Below are positions 34,317 through 45,404 of a stretch of 64,000 bases of DNA, in pieces. Each line of letters begins with the position of its first letter. The stretch's first letter is position 1. The stretch covers positions 1 through 64,000 of the forward strand of contig VDMD01000123.1 in assembly GCA_007026445.1 (NCBI GenBank). The letters run 5' to 3'. Below the pieces are notes generated by a model. It was given only the letters and a program-made list of their open reading frames with translations. It was not told the origin of the DNA and did not search any database. The position numbers were made by a program, and so were the translations under genes. This DNA comes from Schizophyllum amplum (Eukaryota > Basidiomycota > Agaricomycetes > Agaricales > Schizophyllaceae).

Positions 34317-36037
34317 ATGCATCGCTGCCTCGCTATCTCCGAAATAATTGCCCTGATCTGCGAGTTCGTCATCTCAGACGGTTCACATCGAAAATGTCGC
34401 AAAGACTTGGGATCCCTGGCGCGGTCCTGCCGAACGCTGTATCCTCAAGCAGTTGCAGCTCTCTGGAAAGTCCTGGATAGCTTGCGTCCTCTGCTGCGCA
34501 GCTTGCCGGCGGACACCTTCATCCGGAACAAGAAAAAGAAATTAGAATATGTGAGTCTTCGGATCACAATTTGCGCTTGAAATTCTTATACCTTCCTCAG
34601 GCGATGGCTCGCCACATCTGCCAGGAAGAACTTACGCGTTTCATCTTCTTCGCGTCGCTCGTCAAGGAATTATCCCTCACGTGGGTCCCAGACAAAACGT
34701 GCCTCGACGCGCTCCATCTGAGCTTGCCAGCACCCATTCTCCCGAATCTACGTGTATTCGAGTGGCGGAAAGCGAGGTCTGATAGCTTGGGCTACATTCT
34801 GCTATTCCTGCACAGCAGAATAGCGCGTCTTGTCATCCAGACATCTTACTCGGCCCATAATTCCAATGTGCTGACGTTGCTGCCCCGCTTGCGCGCATTG
34901 TGTCCTGCTGTCCAATCTTTCGAACTCTCGGGAGCTTTGGTGCTGTCTCTATCACATCTGAGGATAGTGTCAGACGCTGCCACTCGCTGGGAGAATATCC
35001 AGTCGCTCACTGTACCCCATGTGGACGACACGGATCTCATGCGACTAGCGACATTCCCGAGACTGCAGGAGCTCTCTATCAATGACCCCTCGCAACACCG
35101 CATTCTCGTATCGCCGATCTCGGCGCCGGCGTTCCCGTCATTGTGTGCCCTCTCCGTTCGACCCCAGAGCATGGATTACGCTATTAACCTTCTTCGCGCC
35201 GTGCCAACAACCCTCCAGCTGCATACTTTCAGCGCCGCATGCTATTTTACCGAGAAGAGGGATAGCTGGGCAACGCTCATCGTCGCCGTCACACAGACCT
35301 GCGAATGGAATACGCTGTGCGACATCACGATCAGGGAGACCTGTGATTACAACGAGGATGATATCGAGGCTGAGGACGAGGACGCCGAGTGGCCATTCGC
35401 TATTGCCTTTGACACGCTGGTGCACCTGAACGTGTTCTCCAATCTGCGTCACCTCAGCCTGGAGTGCTGGGGAGGCTTCCTCGTTTGCGATAGCGAGTTG
35501 AGCGATCTCGCCAGAGCTTGGCCGCTTCTAGAGACGCTCAGTTTGGTGGTAGCGCGCCCCGGAAATCGGCCCTACGAAGCTACCATTCACGCGCTCGTGC
35601 ACGTCGCGCAGCACTGTCCCGTCCTCAATAGCCTCACCCTCGACTTCAGCGCTCGGGATCTCACGTATGCAGAGCACGACACGCGCGGCATTCGACAGTC
35701 AAGCTTGACGCATCTTGACGTTCGGTACTCCCTGATCACAAGTGCGCCCGTTGTCGCGGCCTTCCTCTCCGCCATCTTTCCGAAACTCGCCTCAATCACC
35801 TCCTCTGAGGCTGAGGCAGACTCGGACGACTCCGACTCCGACTCGGAGCTGGAAGAGTCGGGTCGCGAGGGGAAAATACGGCAGAAGAAGTGGAGCCAGG
35901 TTGAGGAGCTGCTGCCGGTTTTCAGATTCGTGCGCACACAAGAGCGCCATGAACAAGCCGGCGACGCGCAGACGGATGACGACAAAGCTTCGCCTCTGGA
36001 AGATTGGATCTATGACACGGACTATTCCATCCTGTAG
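34317..36037 (+). CDS. F-box protein 2, expanded basidiomycete family
   Basis: Starts at 34317 with MHRCLAISEIIALICEFVIS, the F-box, ending ...TLYPQAVAALWKVLDSLRPL. A phase-0 intron at 34551-34600 (50 nt) is in the same place as in F-box protein 1. The long second exon holds LRR-like segments (PILPNLRVFEWRK, VFSNLRHLSLECWGGFLV, CPVLNSLTLDF) and an acidic Ser/Asp stretch (ADSDDSDSDSELEESG) before the end at DTDYSIL. About 556 residues, no frame break. The end motif resembles the FYDTDYSDL of F-box protein 3, so these copies are fairly close. Probable SCF adaptor with unknown target. Confidence 0.88.
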
Positions 36038-36605
36038 CAGTCGTTTTCCTAGGATTTTCCGACTGGATAGGCAATTACTGTATATGCTTTGCTGCCAAGA
36101 ATGAGAGCATATTTCTGACCTGTTTGCAGTCGCGCCCATGTGCCAGCTACTTATAGCGCGCGCCGGGTTCAAGGCTTTCTATGCTTGACAGACGCGTGGT
36201 GGGGGCGCGATGTACGGCCTTCGAGCGGAGTATGATGCGGCCTGTAACTTTATCCTTGTATATCCCGTCTTGCAACTTCTCTTGCTTCGGACGTCATTTC
36301 CATCTTGTTTGACTAAACCTAAAATTGCTATAAGTTGTCTGGTGAGTTGCTGCCTTCCTTGCCGACTCCTCTGTCCACTAAGCAGATCTCTCGAGCAAGT
36401 ACCAGGGTCCATGGCACTTTACTCGGCCGATCGAGATGCAGGCCTACCATACTTGATTACTCGCTGCAGCGTAAAGCTCGCGCGATCTGATCGGAGCGGC
36501 AAAAGCAGGTTGGAGGGCACTTGCGACGTCCGCTATGCAGAGTTCATGCGCCCATTTGAAAAGATTGAGCTAGTCCGTATTACATAGAGCTTGCGTATCA
36601 CTTAT

Positions 36606-36700
36606 TCCCTGCTAGCTCAGTGGTAGAGCGCTTCACTAGTATGTCTTAACGTGAGAAATCGTCTATGAAGAGGTCAGTCGTTCAAGTCGGCTGTGGGGAA
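36606..36700 (+). tRNA. tRNA-Thr(AGT) with a 23-nt intron
   Basis: Acceptor stem TCCCTGC/GTGGGGA (seven pairs, two wobble). D arm GCTC AGTGGTA GAGC. Anticodon stem CTTCA/TGAAG with loop C-T-AGT-A. T arm AGTCG TTCAAGT CGGCT; discriminator A at 36700. The intron, 36642-36664, sits between positions 37 and 38, the canonical eukaryotic site. Mature length 72 nt. The internal A box is TAGCTCAGTGG and the B box GTTCAAGTC. Anticodon AGT (inosine after editing) reads threonine ACU/ACC codons. Confidence 0.9.
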
Positions 36701-37419
36701 CTGATGTCGCCCCAGCATATTTTTTTTTCTTTTCGTCCAACCGACGACAAGGACTTTCTTGTCTGGGCCTGAGAAGGAGCTGGCCATTTGGATTGAACCG
36801 TCGCATACCAATTGCCGTGAGCATCGCCTGATTCATTCTTAATCATACATCTACTATGCAGAACACGATCCGTCATGTTTCTCTACTTACAATCGAGTGT
36901 AACGAGAAATACTTCAAACTAGTAAGTAGTATGAGAGAAGGCCTTCTCAACTGACCCCATATCGCGCTGCCACTCGCCACGCGCCGCCTCGACGCCCTAA
37001 CCCCTCAGCGCCGACGCTGTGCCATTCGCCGTCGATCTCCTAAGCCTTCGACGTGTCGTGAATGCCGTACGAGGGGCAAAGACTAGCTCGCCGCGCAAGG
37101 GGCAGGACTCGGCAAGGGACGGTCAAGCACACGTTTAGGACGACCGCGACGCCGCGGGTTGGTGGTAGTAGAAACGGCGCAGAAGTATAGGATGTAGAAT
37201 GACCTGAGAGTATATGGTGTAAATGTTGGAATATACGAGAGTACAGGTAGAAGGGGGGTTGTGGAAGCGTCGTGATACATGAAATGAATTTGTTCGTTAT
37301 ACATTTTTGTGTGGGGTTTGTCAAGTAGGTGTCTCCTGCAGCGACGGCTGAGGCCGCAGGTCTTCAGAAACAGCGCTGAGGCCGTACAGCAACAGCTAGA
37401 CCGTAGTCATAGCTGATTA
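36701..37419. other. Intergenic, tRNA flank and gene 3' flank
   Basis: Beyond the T-run, AT-richer sequence with no convincing coding exon. The part near 37.0-37.4 kb is probably 3' untranslated sequence of the following minus-strand gene. Confidence 0.45.
36720..36728 (+). terminator. RNA polymerase III terminator
   Basis: A run of nine T residues 20 nt downstream of the tRNA end. Confidence 0.7.
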
Positions 37420-39188
37420 TAGCGCTATTGCAAAGCAGAGTCAGCGGACGGCTAATTGCAAGGCGCGAAGCACGCACCAGTCGCCTGTGCATCAGAGCTT
37501 CGCAGCTGATGACGCGCTTCCACCATGATCTGCGCGAGGTATAGAGGGGGGAGGAGAGGACTCGCGAGATGTCGAGCCATCGCTGAAGCTGAGGAGTCGG
37601 TCTCAGAGGCATCCCGAGAGGAGTCCGCATCGGTGGCGCCCTGGGGGCGGCCATCAGCCATCATGCAAATACGGACATTTACATAGCAGGTAGACGCACC
37701 TTTCGAACGGGTTGGGTTCCTGGATGCCTTCGAGGGACGACTTTCCAGCATCGCCAGGCCGCCAGCCTCGCTCGATCGTTCCCGCCAAACGCGTTAAAGC
37801 CGCGTCAAACGGGTCCATATCCTCGCCAAACGCCTCCGGGGAAGGTAGAAGCGGCAGGACGGCCTCGTCGTCGTCCTGCAGGTGCGTTTTCACGCCCCAT
37901 CTAGCGATCTTCTACAGACTCCCGTCAGTAAAGGGGTCAGGAAAAAAGGACCGTCAGTCAAGGAGATGGGAGTGGCGCGATCAGGTCGTGGAATGAAATA
38001 GTAGATGAGATGGACATGTAATGATAGAGGGTATGGTTATGGAAGATGAAGGAGCAACGGTAGAAATTCCCGAAAAAAACACAAGGGTGTCAGGGAGCGA
38101 TGGGCGAGGTGTCGGGAAGCGACGGAACGAGGGTACCAGGAAACACGAGGATGCATCACGCACCTCGTGGATTTCATTCAAAGGGTAAGAGCGCCATTCG
38201 TCGGGTAGCTGCTCTGCAAGACCGAAGTTCAGCTCGACCTCGACGTGGTAATGATTCAAGAACGCACCGTCGACGACTTCCGGCCTCCCATGGTCGGCCT
38301 ACGTGATCCCACGGACAGTCTATGAGTTCCCATGGTGGTCTAGTACGAGGTATTCCGTCAGTGGACGGTGCGCATTCTGCGCAGGTCGCCCTGCGCGGGC
38401 CCATGGACGGTCTGCTCTGTCCCGTGGACGCATGCTCTGTTCCAGGGACGCCTTGCAGTTTCCCCACCGCCCGTCGACGGCTTGCAGTCTCCCCAGGACT
38501 CCTTCGCCATAGAATGCGCGCGCAACATGATGGCGTGTAGGGTGAGGTGGGTGCGCGCCTCGCGGAGGCCGGACTCTTCTGATATAGGGTCTCCCTGGTG
38601 GAGGGGGAGGGACGTAAGTTGGACGTTCAATGTGGTACGAGGAGGGGCTGGAACTGGGAGGGAATGTGTGGCGATCGGATGAGCAGCGCGCATCAAGGGT
38701 ACGAGGAGGGGGACATAGGATGTGGTAAAGAGACATAGGATGCGCGCAAAAAGGACATTGGATACGCGTAAGAAGGACTCGGTAGCGTTTGAGCTGGGGA
38801 CGAGAGGGATGAAAATTACATGGAGAGAATGACGCACCGGGAGGAAGACGTGCTCGGGAAAGAGGTCGACGTGGCTGGTGGGCATGCCCAGGAAGACGTA
38901 AGCTGTGAGGGCGAGGCAGCAGCCGGTCAGAGATGAGCGAGGGCGCGTCAGTCCAATCTTAAAGAGTGCGGTGCGGGTTAGGCTGGCAGAGGCAGCTGCG
39001 CTAGCTGTCAAGAGAGCAGTAGCCGAGGAAAAGGCCGTGAAACCAAGTGCGGCAAGCACATATATGTAAGGGCTGCCGATGAGCCATCGAGACGCGCCGC
39101 GAGTCAGAGAAGCCCACGCGTCTGTGATCACCTCACCTAATATGGTGGCATGGCCCATGGAAGTCGTTCGACTTGTTTGCGCAGGCAT
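37420..39188 (-). CDS. Putative membrane protein, family not recognised
   Basis: The ATG at 39188 starts MPAQTSRTTSMGHATILGEV, followed by two hydrophobic stretches (PYIYVLAALGFTAFSSATAL; SSLTGCCLALTAYVFLGM) before DLFPEHVFLP and a donor site. Later coding-like pieces on the same strand are TLNVQLTSLPLHQGDP with ISEESGLREARTHLTLHAIM; LNHYHVEVELNFGLAEQLPD with EWRSYPLNEI; DPFDAALTRLAGTIERGW; and an exon with YLAQIMVEARHQLRSS. The last two exons join over a good intron ending CCCCCAG near 37640. The middle (38.3-38.5 kb) is repeat-like and the exon chain there is uncertain. The 3' end near 37420 is my estimate. Function unknown. Confidence 0.5.
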
Positions 39189-39514
39189 GAGCAAGATGCG
39201 TCGATGCGAGAGGCCGGTCTGGGCGCGACGGGCGCCTCGGAACTTGCCACTTGCATTTCCACGTACGAAACGTATGACTGCAAGGTGCTGCGAGCTAGAC
39301 ACTCCTCTGATAACCCGAAAATGACATAAGATGCCCAAAGTCTTTCGAGACCGTCCATATGTCAACGTTCAACGGTCGTGCGTGTTGAGTTTGGATTCTT
39401 GTTTGGATTTGTTTGAGACCATCGCGGCCCGGCCGTTGGTCCCTGGTGGTTGGTCCCAAAAAGGTAATCAGTGTAAGTGCTTGCGCTCGACGCCGTCGAC
39501 GACGAGCAGCGACC

Positions 39515-41403
39515 ATGCAGTCGTATCTATCGCCCATCTCCCCGATGTCGACGATGCCCGCGATGGCGCCGTCGCCCATCTTTCACTCTGGCGGCGTTGA
39601 TCCTGTCCGCGCCTCCGTTGGCCACCTCCTGCAGCGCGCGTACTCGCTGCCGTGCTCGACGGCGGCGCAGGCCTTTGCGCATATAGTCCAGCCCATGGCG
39701 CGCTTCCAGGTCGCGCTCGATGTCCTTTTGCCGCTGCTTGAGCAGCAGCCGCCAGCGGAGGTGCGAGTACCTATATGCATCGCTTGTATGACGCTGACGG
39801 CGCCCCCGATTGCAGCCTGCGCAGCGCATCCTGGTCGCCTTCATCCTGTACTCGCTGTATGCGCCGCACCCGATCTCCATCAACCCGTTCAAGTCCGCGC
39901 TGTACGTCACGTTCAGGAGGGAGCGCGATAACGCCTGCGCGCTCTTCGGCCCCCAGGTCGTCTCCCAGGACGAGCAGCTGGTCTGGGTGCTGTGGAAGAT
40001 CCTGAAGGGCGATGGGAACGATGTCCGTTGCCGTCTTCCTCCGCATGCGCCTCTCCCCTCACCGTGTATACAGATCGGCCCATACTCGCCCAGCACGCTC
40101 GCCCGCTCGCCGCTGCCCGAGCAACTCAGGGCGTACAATCTCAACCTCGACGAGAATCAGTACATCCATATGCACGACATGTGCGTAACCGCGCTGTATG
40201 CCCTACCTCGCTGACGGTGATCCAGAGATGGCTATATCTACGCCTCCGGACCTGCCAGGCAGGCGAAGGAAGAACGACCGCCGTGGTACGACGAATGGAT
40301 GGCGGACCCGGATGACGCGCAACGCAACTGCGATGTTGGTCGAGCCTTGAAGCTGGTCGTCGCCGCGCGCGAGCGCGTCCTGACGCTTTCGGAACAGCGG
40401 GTGCGTGGAATGGCGATCGAGTCCAAGATGTGTGGCTTACTGCTCACAGGACCTCACGCGAGAGATATCCAGCGTCGTCGCCGCGGGCGTCCTCACCTCG
40501 TCCGACATCGCGCCGCTCGTGTCAAACAACCCGGTCGTCGCGCACCCCCTGCTCGTCGCCATGCTCGCTCGCAATCAGACTACCGGGAACAAGGGAGCCG
40601 ATCCCAACAACGCCGTGGATGCCAACAACACCGTTGCTTCCACCAACAACCATAACCTCCCCGCCCCCATCCTCGGCGTGATCGCCCAGCTCGCGCCGCG
40701 CCTGCCCACGCTCGACCTGATGGGCCGGCTGCTGCGCGATACCACACCGACGCCCAACGGCACTGTGGCGGACGTGGTGCGGGTGGAGGTGCTGGGGCGG
40801 TTCGTGCACGAGGCGATCAATTATTTGGACGGGGTCGAGAGGGAGGCGACGGGGGATGATACCCACGCGCAGGGGGTGCAGCATGTGAGTGTTTGGCTTT
40901 TTATATGGGGTGGTGAAGTGTGCGAGTGATCGATGAAGTGTTGGAGTGCTTCGGGATGCGGGAGGATAAAGTGCTTGTTCGATACCCCATGCCCATTCCT
41001 TCAGCATCACCCGATGTCCATTGCTTCACCTCTCCTGTCGCCCACTCCACCTATCATGTCGCCTAGTCCATCTCTCCTAACGCCCGCTTTTCATCTCACC
41101 TACCGCCCACCCCATGCCTTACTTCATCCTTCATCCCCACTAACCCCGACCCTCCCCCAGCTCTGCCGCTTCTACCACTCGCTCATCAAGCACGGCATCG
41201 TGGACCCGGCGGACGAGGTCGACGTGGCGGAGATGATGCACTTCAGCCTGCGGAACGCGCGGTACGAGGAGGCGAATGCGCTGTACCGTGTTTTGGCGAT
41301 GGGCGGGAGGACGGGGATGGGTGAAAGGGCGGTGATGGGCGAAAGGACGGCGATGGGCGAAAGGACAGCGATGGGCGAAAGGACGGCGATGGGTGGGTTC
41401 TGA
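39515..41403 (+). CDS. CNOT11: CCR4-NOT complex subunit 11 (CNOT11)
   Basis: Subunit of the CCR4-NOT mRNA deadenylation complex. Starts at 39515 (MQSYLSPISPMSTMPAMAPS). Exons joined by introns of about 50 nt give LLQRAYSLPCSTAAQAFAHI, then RILVAFILYSLYAPHPISIN with NPFKSALYVTF (compare LYLLWEMYRTEPLAANPFA in the animal protein). The conserved C-terminal domain reads DLTREISSVVAAGVLTSSDI, APLVSNNPVVAHPLLVAML and, in the last exon, CRFYHSLIKHGIVDPADEVD with EEANALYRVL. These match the order and spacing of the CNOT11 C-terminal domain. Exons appear free of frame breaks. Odd: the extreme C-terminus is four copies of a GERTAM unit, encoded by an 18-bp repeat, ending MGGF, probably a recent extension. 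Confidence 0.85.
41310..41398 (+). repeat. 18-bp coding minisatellite at the CNOT11 C-terminus
   Basis: Four copies of ATGGGCGAAAGGACGGCG and variants, in frame, each encoding a six-residue GERTAM-type unit. Confidence 0.85.
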
Positions 41404-42335
41404 GGAGACGGTATGCGAGGTGAGGGGCGTCCGAACGCGCGGAGTGGGCGTGCGAGGCGAGGTTGTTCGTGGTGGGGGTGTCCGTATTGCCTGACCATGT
41501 GCGTTTGGAACGCTGCTAGGTGCGTTCGGCTGCGGGTACATCTTGTCACTGCCGCTAACATGCTCTTTCCAGACCTGTTCCGACTTTCTCTGTATCGACT
41601 GATCGATTGCGTTCGCCTGTCCGGTCTGGGACTATCATTATTATCGCTAGGATTCGTTATCGCTTGCATTATTAGTTATGATTCTGTGAAGGCTTGGTCT
41701 TTCCTGCTTCTATTCTTCCTTCTTCTTCTGTTCTGTTCTTACCTTATCGTTCCGCTGCGGTTACTCGTTCTACCCATGAAGTCCTTTCGTGTTCTTGAAG
41801 AATCGTTGTCCTCTATACGCTTCGGCTTTCGACAGACTGGCTGCGCCTTTCGATACGCTACGTCTCTCGATACGCTACGTTTCTCCGTACGCTACGTTTA
41901 TCCATGCGCTACGTCTCCCGTATGTCGACGTCTTTTCATGCCTTGGTGTCGCACACCGCCAGTTATGCGTCTATGCTGGTATTCTTTGACGTCTGTCCCA
42001 CTATTTATTGCATCGTTTCATCGCATCACCGTATCATTATGCTACATACTTAGGCCTATGGAATACTATGAAGGATGTACAAGTTAAATTGGCTGGCTTT
42101 CGAGGCTGATACAGATTGGCGTGCCAGATACAGATTGGTGTGGTCGATGGGCGAGATGGAGGCGATGTGGGGTGGGATTTATGAGGGTGCTACAATTGGC
42201 TGGCAGCCAGTTCTTGAAGTTGCTACCGTTTCCTTCTTCTTGCTGTTTGCCGCGCCCATGATCAATCCTGTTGCGCAGGCTGATCGCCCTCACTCGAAGC
42301 GGCTGCCTGTTATTCAATCGAGATGGCGCCGCCCC
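41404..42335. other. Convergent intergenic region with a small tandem array
   Basis: Between the 3' ends of CNOT11 and RBR 3. At 41835-41910 there are about four copies of a unit of about 19-22 bp with TACGCTACGT cores. No coding exon supported. Confidence 0.5.
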
Positions 42336-44201
42336 TTACCACCTCCTACACGCATGTCTCGGCGTATACTTCTTCCCGCACAGATAGCAGAAAGCCTTCC
42401 CGCACCGGCACGTCATGTGCGGGCAGCCCTCCGTGCGCTCGACCATCGCGCCGCACGCGGGGCAACGCCGCCATTTGTGCTCCTTCACGAGAGCGTCGAA
42501 TTGCGTGTCTGCCTGCTCGGCACAGTCCCGTCCGGGGTGCGCAGGCTGTCGGCAGCCGACGCAGGTGATGCATGCGCAGGAAGGGCATAGGAGGGTCGTG
42601 GGAGTCGAGGTATTCGTTGTTGAGGTCGAGGTGCTTGTCCTTAAGGTCGACGCGCTCGTCGTCCTGGTGGTCCAGCTGGGGGCGGAGGACTCAAGAGCAA
42701 TCGCGCCCTCCGCGTGAACCGCCGATCCGAGAAATGCGCTGCACCGCGCCGTCGCGCAGTACACCCGGTCCTCGGGCTTCGCGCCATATTCGCGCTGCTT
42801 CTCGCGAAACTGCCAGAGGAGATGGGGGAGGAGCAGGTCTTCGACGGTGACGGTGGGCTGGGCGGAGACAGAGCGGGTGGCCACGTCCTCGGCAGCCCGC
42901 ACGCCCTGCTCCTGCTTCATCGGGCGGGTAGGCAGCTCCCCCACGCCACGGGAGGACATCTCCTGCACGCAGCGCATCGGCAGCGGCTGCTTACAGCAGC
43001 TCAATGGATAGACGCTCTCGTCGGTGAGCGCGACGCAGACGAGGCGAGCGAGGCAGCCGACGCAGAACGCGTGTCCGCAGGGGCCAACGACGGAGCTCGT
43101 GCGGTCGGTAGGGGAGCAGCAGGCTACGCAGTCGAGGTGGGTGGAGGGTGGGCGGCTGAGTGGTGGCGAAGCAAGAAATGATAGGTGGCGTCCTGCGGTC
43201 GAGGAGGGTACGATAAGAGGAGGAACGTTCGATGGCGCACGCCGAGCCTCCAGGACGGTGTCAATGGACAGCACAGTCGCCTCTCGGATTCGCTCGAGGA
43301 GGGCTTTGTAGTCATCTCCTTCGAGATTTGGAGTATGGTTGGCCTCGCCTTTGATGGGATTGTAAGCCTCGTTTGGGATTGATTCTCTGCCTTTGCCTTT
43401 CAGATCCTGCCCGGCTCGCGGCTTCAGATTACCAAGCCGCTTTTCAAGGAGCCGCTCTTCCTGATTGTCGACAGTGACTGCAGAGCCGTAGTGCGTCGCT
43501 GCAGGTTGCCTGGATGTCGGTGCATGACGCGCCTGGGGACGTCCGTACGTCGTCGAGGCTGCTTCGTATCTGACCGAGTTCTTCTTGACAGCATTGGCGA
43601 AAATGAGTCATGTGACGCACGTATATGGATGGGCGCTGGCGCGGCCTTCATAGGCAGTGAGGTCGCGGCCTTCATAGGCAGTGGCGGCGTGCCCGGCATA
43701 TGTAGCAGCATCGCTATCGTGATAGCCCTGCCCGGAGACATCGTCGATACACGTGTGATTGAATGAAGGCGGCGGCTCCTGCTGCCAAGTCGGTATGGAT
43801 ATCGGTGACCTGTAGCCAAACGCCTGCGCAAAACCAGCGAATGTGGATAGTGGGGATCCGCTGGTGCTTGGGCTGCTTGATGGTCCGGCAGCGCCTGACC
43901 TTGTGAAGGGTCCCGAGGGATAGGACCAGGTCGATGGCGGGTGATGCATAGGCAATGGAGGGTGGTATACAGGTCCTAACCTGGCCGTCGAATTTGTCGA
44001 TGATGCCATCGTGCTCGTGGACTGGACATGTTTGGGCGTAGCTGCACGTCGCTGGCTGATTAGGATGTCAGTTTGATATCTCGAGCGCATGCGTGAGACG
44101 TACGGTCTCCTGGAGCGCATAGCGGACGTCATGCCAGTGTCTCTCGACGAACCTTCACGCGTCAGGCGCGTGCTGTAGAGCGTCTCTGCGCGGGAAAGCA
44201 T
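42336..44201 (-). CDS. RBR (RING-IBR-RING) E3 ubiquitin ligase 3
   Basis: The ATG at 44201 starts a low-complexity Ser/Pro-rich N-terminal exon (MLSRAETLYSTRLTREGSS; WSYPSGPFTRSGAAGPSSS) with a short AYEGRD-type repeat at its end. After an intron near 43620 come DYKALLERIREATVLSIDTV and the RBR core. RING1: CVACC...CGHAFCVGC...LSCC. IBR: YCATARCSAFLG...CPSCACITCVGCRQPAH, with a Thr/Ser-rich insertion (LRTSTSTSTTNTSTPTT) inside it. RING2: CPACGAMVERTEGCPHMTCR, where the Cys after TEG is the catalytic candidate, then CGKAFCYLCGKKY. It ends ACRRW soon after RING2 and lacks the extra Cys-rich tail of RBR 1. The core frame is intact. Confidence 0.85.
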
Positions 44202-44864
44202 GATTCAACCGTTGACAATGATAGTTGAGAGGGTCGACGATGTCGTTTGATAGTCGGTCAGGGCGAGGCAGAAGACCATGCATGACGCACGAGGAGCAGT
44301 TATAGCAGTTATATACATACCGGGTTCGGGGTTGCAGTGATGTGGCGGTGTGCTCGGCTTTCGAAGGCTGCAGTAAGTTACTTGGGTGCCGGGAAGTGCA
44401 TTGCATTGACCGATACATGATCAGGAGGGGTCGGAGCGTGGCGTCAGGCGGGCAAATGGCAGGTGCAGGCAGGCTAAGAACCGAGAACTACACCAAACGT
44501 TGGACGCTACTGCAGGCCCAGTAAAGGGTGCCGAAAACTCCCAGATGCCGACGAATGAAGAACACTGAGCAGTGCTCTATCGAATATTCAAGGCGTTAGC
44601 GGAAGCCGCACTGGCAACCACGGTCCGACATAAGTGCATGCGACGCAGTTAATTGAATGGGGCGATACAGATTTTCCTGTGCATTCCGTGTGCGGTCTTT
44701 CATTCCGGACGTAATTGAGCTTCTAGGTGGAGGAACAGGTTAAAGAGCGATCGGCAAACCCCGGACGGTTAACGCCGACTCATTGCACGTGTAGCCATTA
44801 TGTGGCGCAATGCGGCGCCAGCGGGCCGGCCATTGTTTTTCCGTTCCCGTTTCTTCTTACACTC
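44202..44864. other. Divergent intergenic region
   Basis: About 660 bp between RBR 3 and the uS19m gene. Probably shared promoter space. No extra gene seen. Confidence 0.5.
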
Positions 44865-45404
44865 ATGCGTCCCTCATCGGTCTTGTTGAAGTCGAGCAGG
44901 TCTGCTTGGAAAGGTGTGTGAAGCCTTGATATAATGGAGAATATGTGACTGAGGCAGCGACAGGCCCGTACTTTGTCGCGTTCCCCAACTTGCGGCAGGC
45001 GCTCGAGGACCATGTTGCTATAAGGACGCAGGCGCGCTCGTGCACCATCTTGCCGAACTTTATAGGGTGCGTCTTGAAGATTATTCATCCAGCTATCCTT
45101 CCTGTCATCAAGCAACGACCAAAGACTCGCGTCACACCGACCTTCGGAATGTCCACGAACCTCCCCCACGCGCACCTTCGGAACAACATCGAACTGACAC
45201 GGATTCTTGCAGTATCCGCTTCATGGTACACAACGGGAAGGACTACATACCGGTGCTCGTCACGCAGGACATGGTTGGGCACAAGCTAGGAGAATTTGCG
45301 CACACGAAGAGGCGATTCATGTGGAAGTGCGTGGTGTTTCTTCTCGTTCTGAGTGCACATAGCTGACGCGCGCGACTTCCAGGGGCAACAAGGGCCGCTT
45401 GTAG
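44865..45404 (+). CDS. RSM19: Mitochondrial small-subunit ribosomal protein uS19m
   Basis: Bacterial-type S19 of the mitochondrial ribosome, 95 residues from four exons: 44865-44913, 44964-45066, 45213-45326 and 45383-45404. Exon 1 encodes [17 protein letters not shown], like S19's basic N-terminus. Exon 2 gives [15 protein letters not shown] and [14 protein letters not shown] (compare TWSRRSTIFPNMIG in bacterial S19). Exon 3 gives [20 protein letters not shown] followed by [13 protein letters not shown] (compare [28 protein letters not shown]). Exon 4 closes WKGNKGRL. Intron phases agree across all junctions and the length matches the family's roughly 92 residues. No frame break. A nuclear gene whose product should enter mitochondria. 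Confidence 0.92.
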
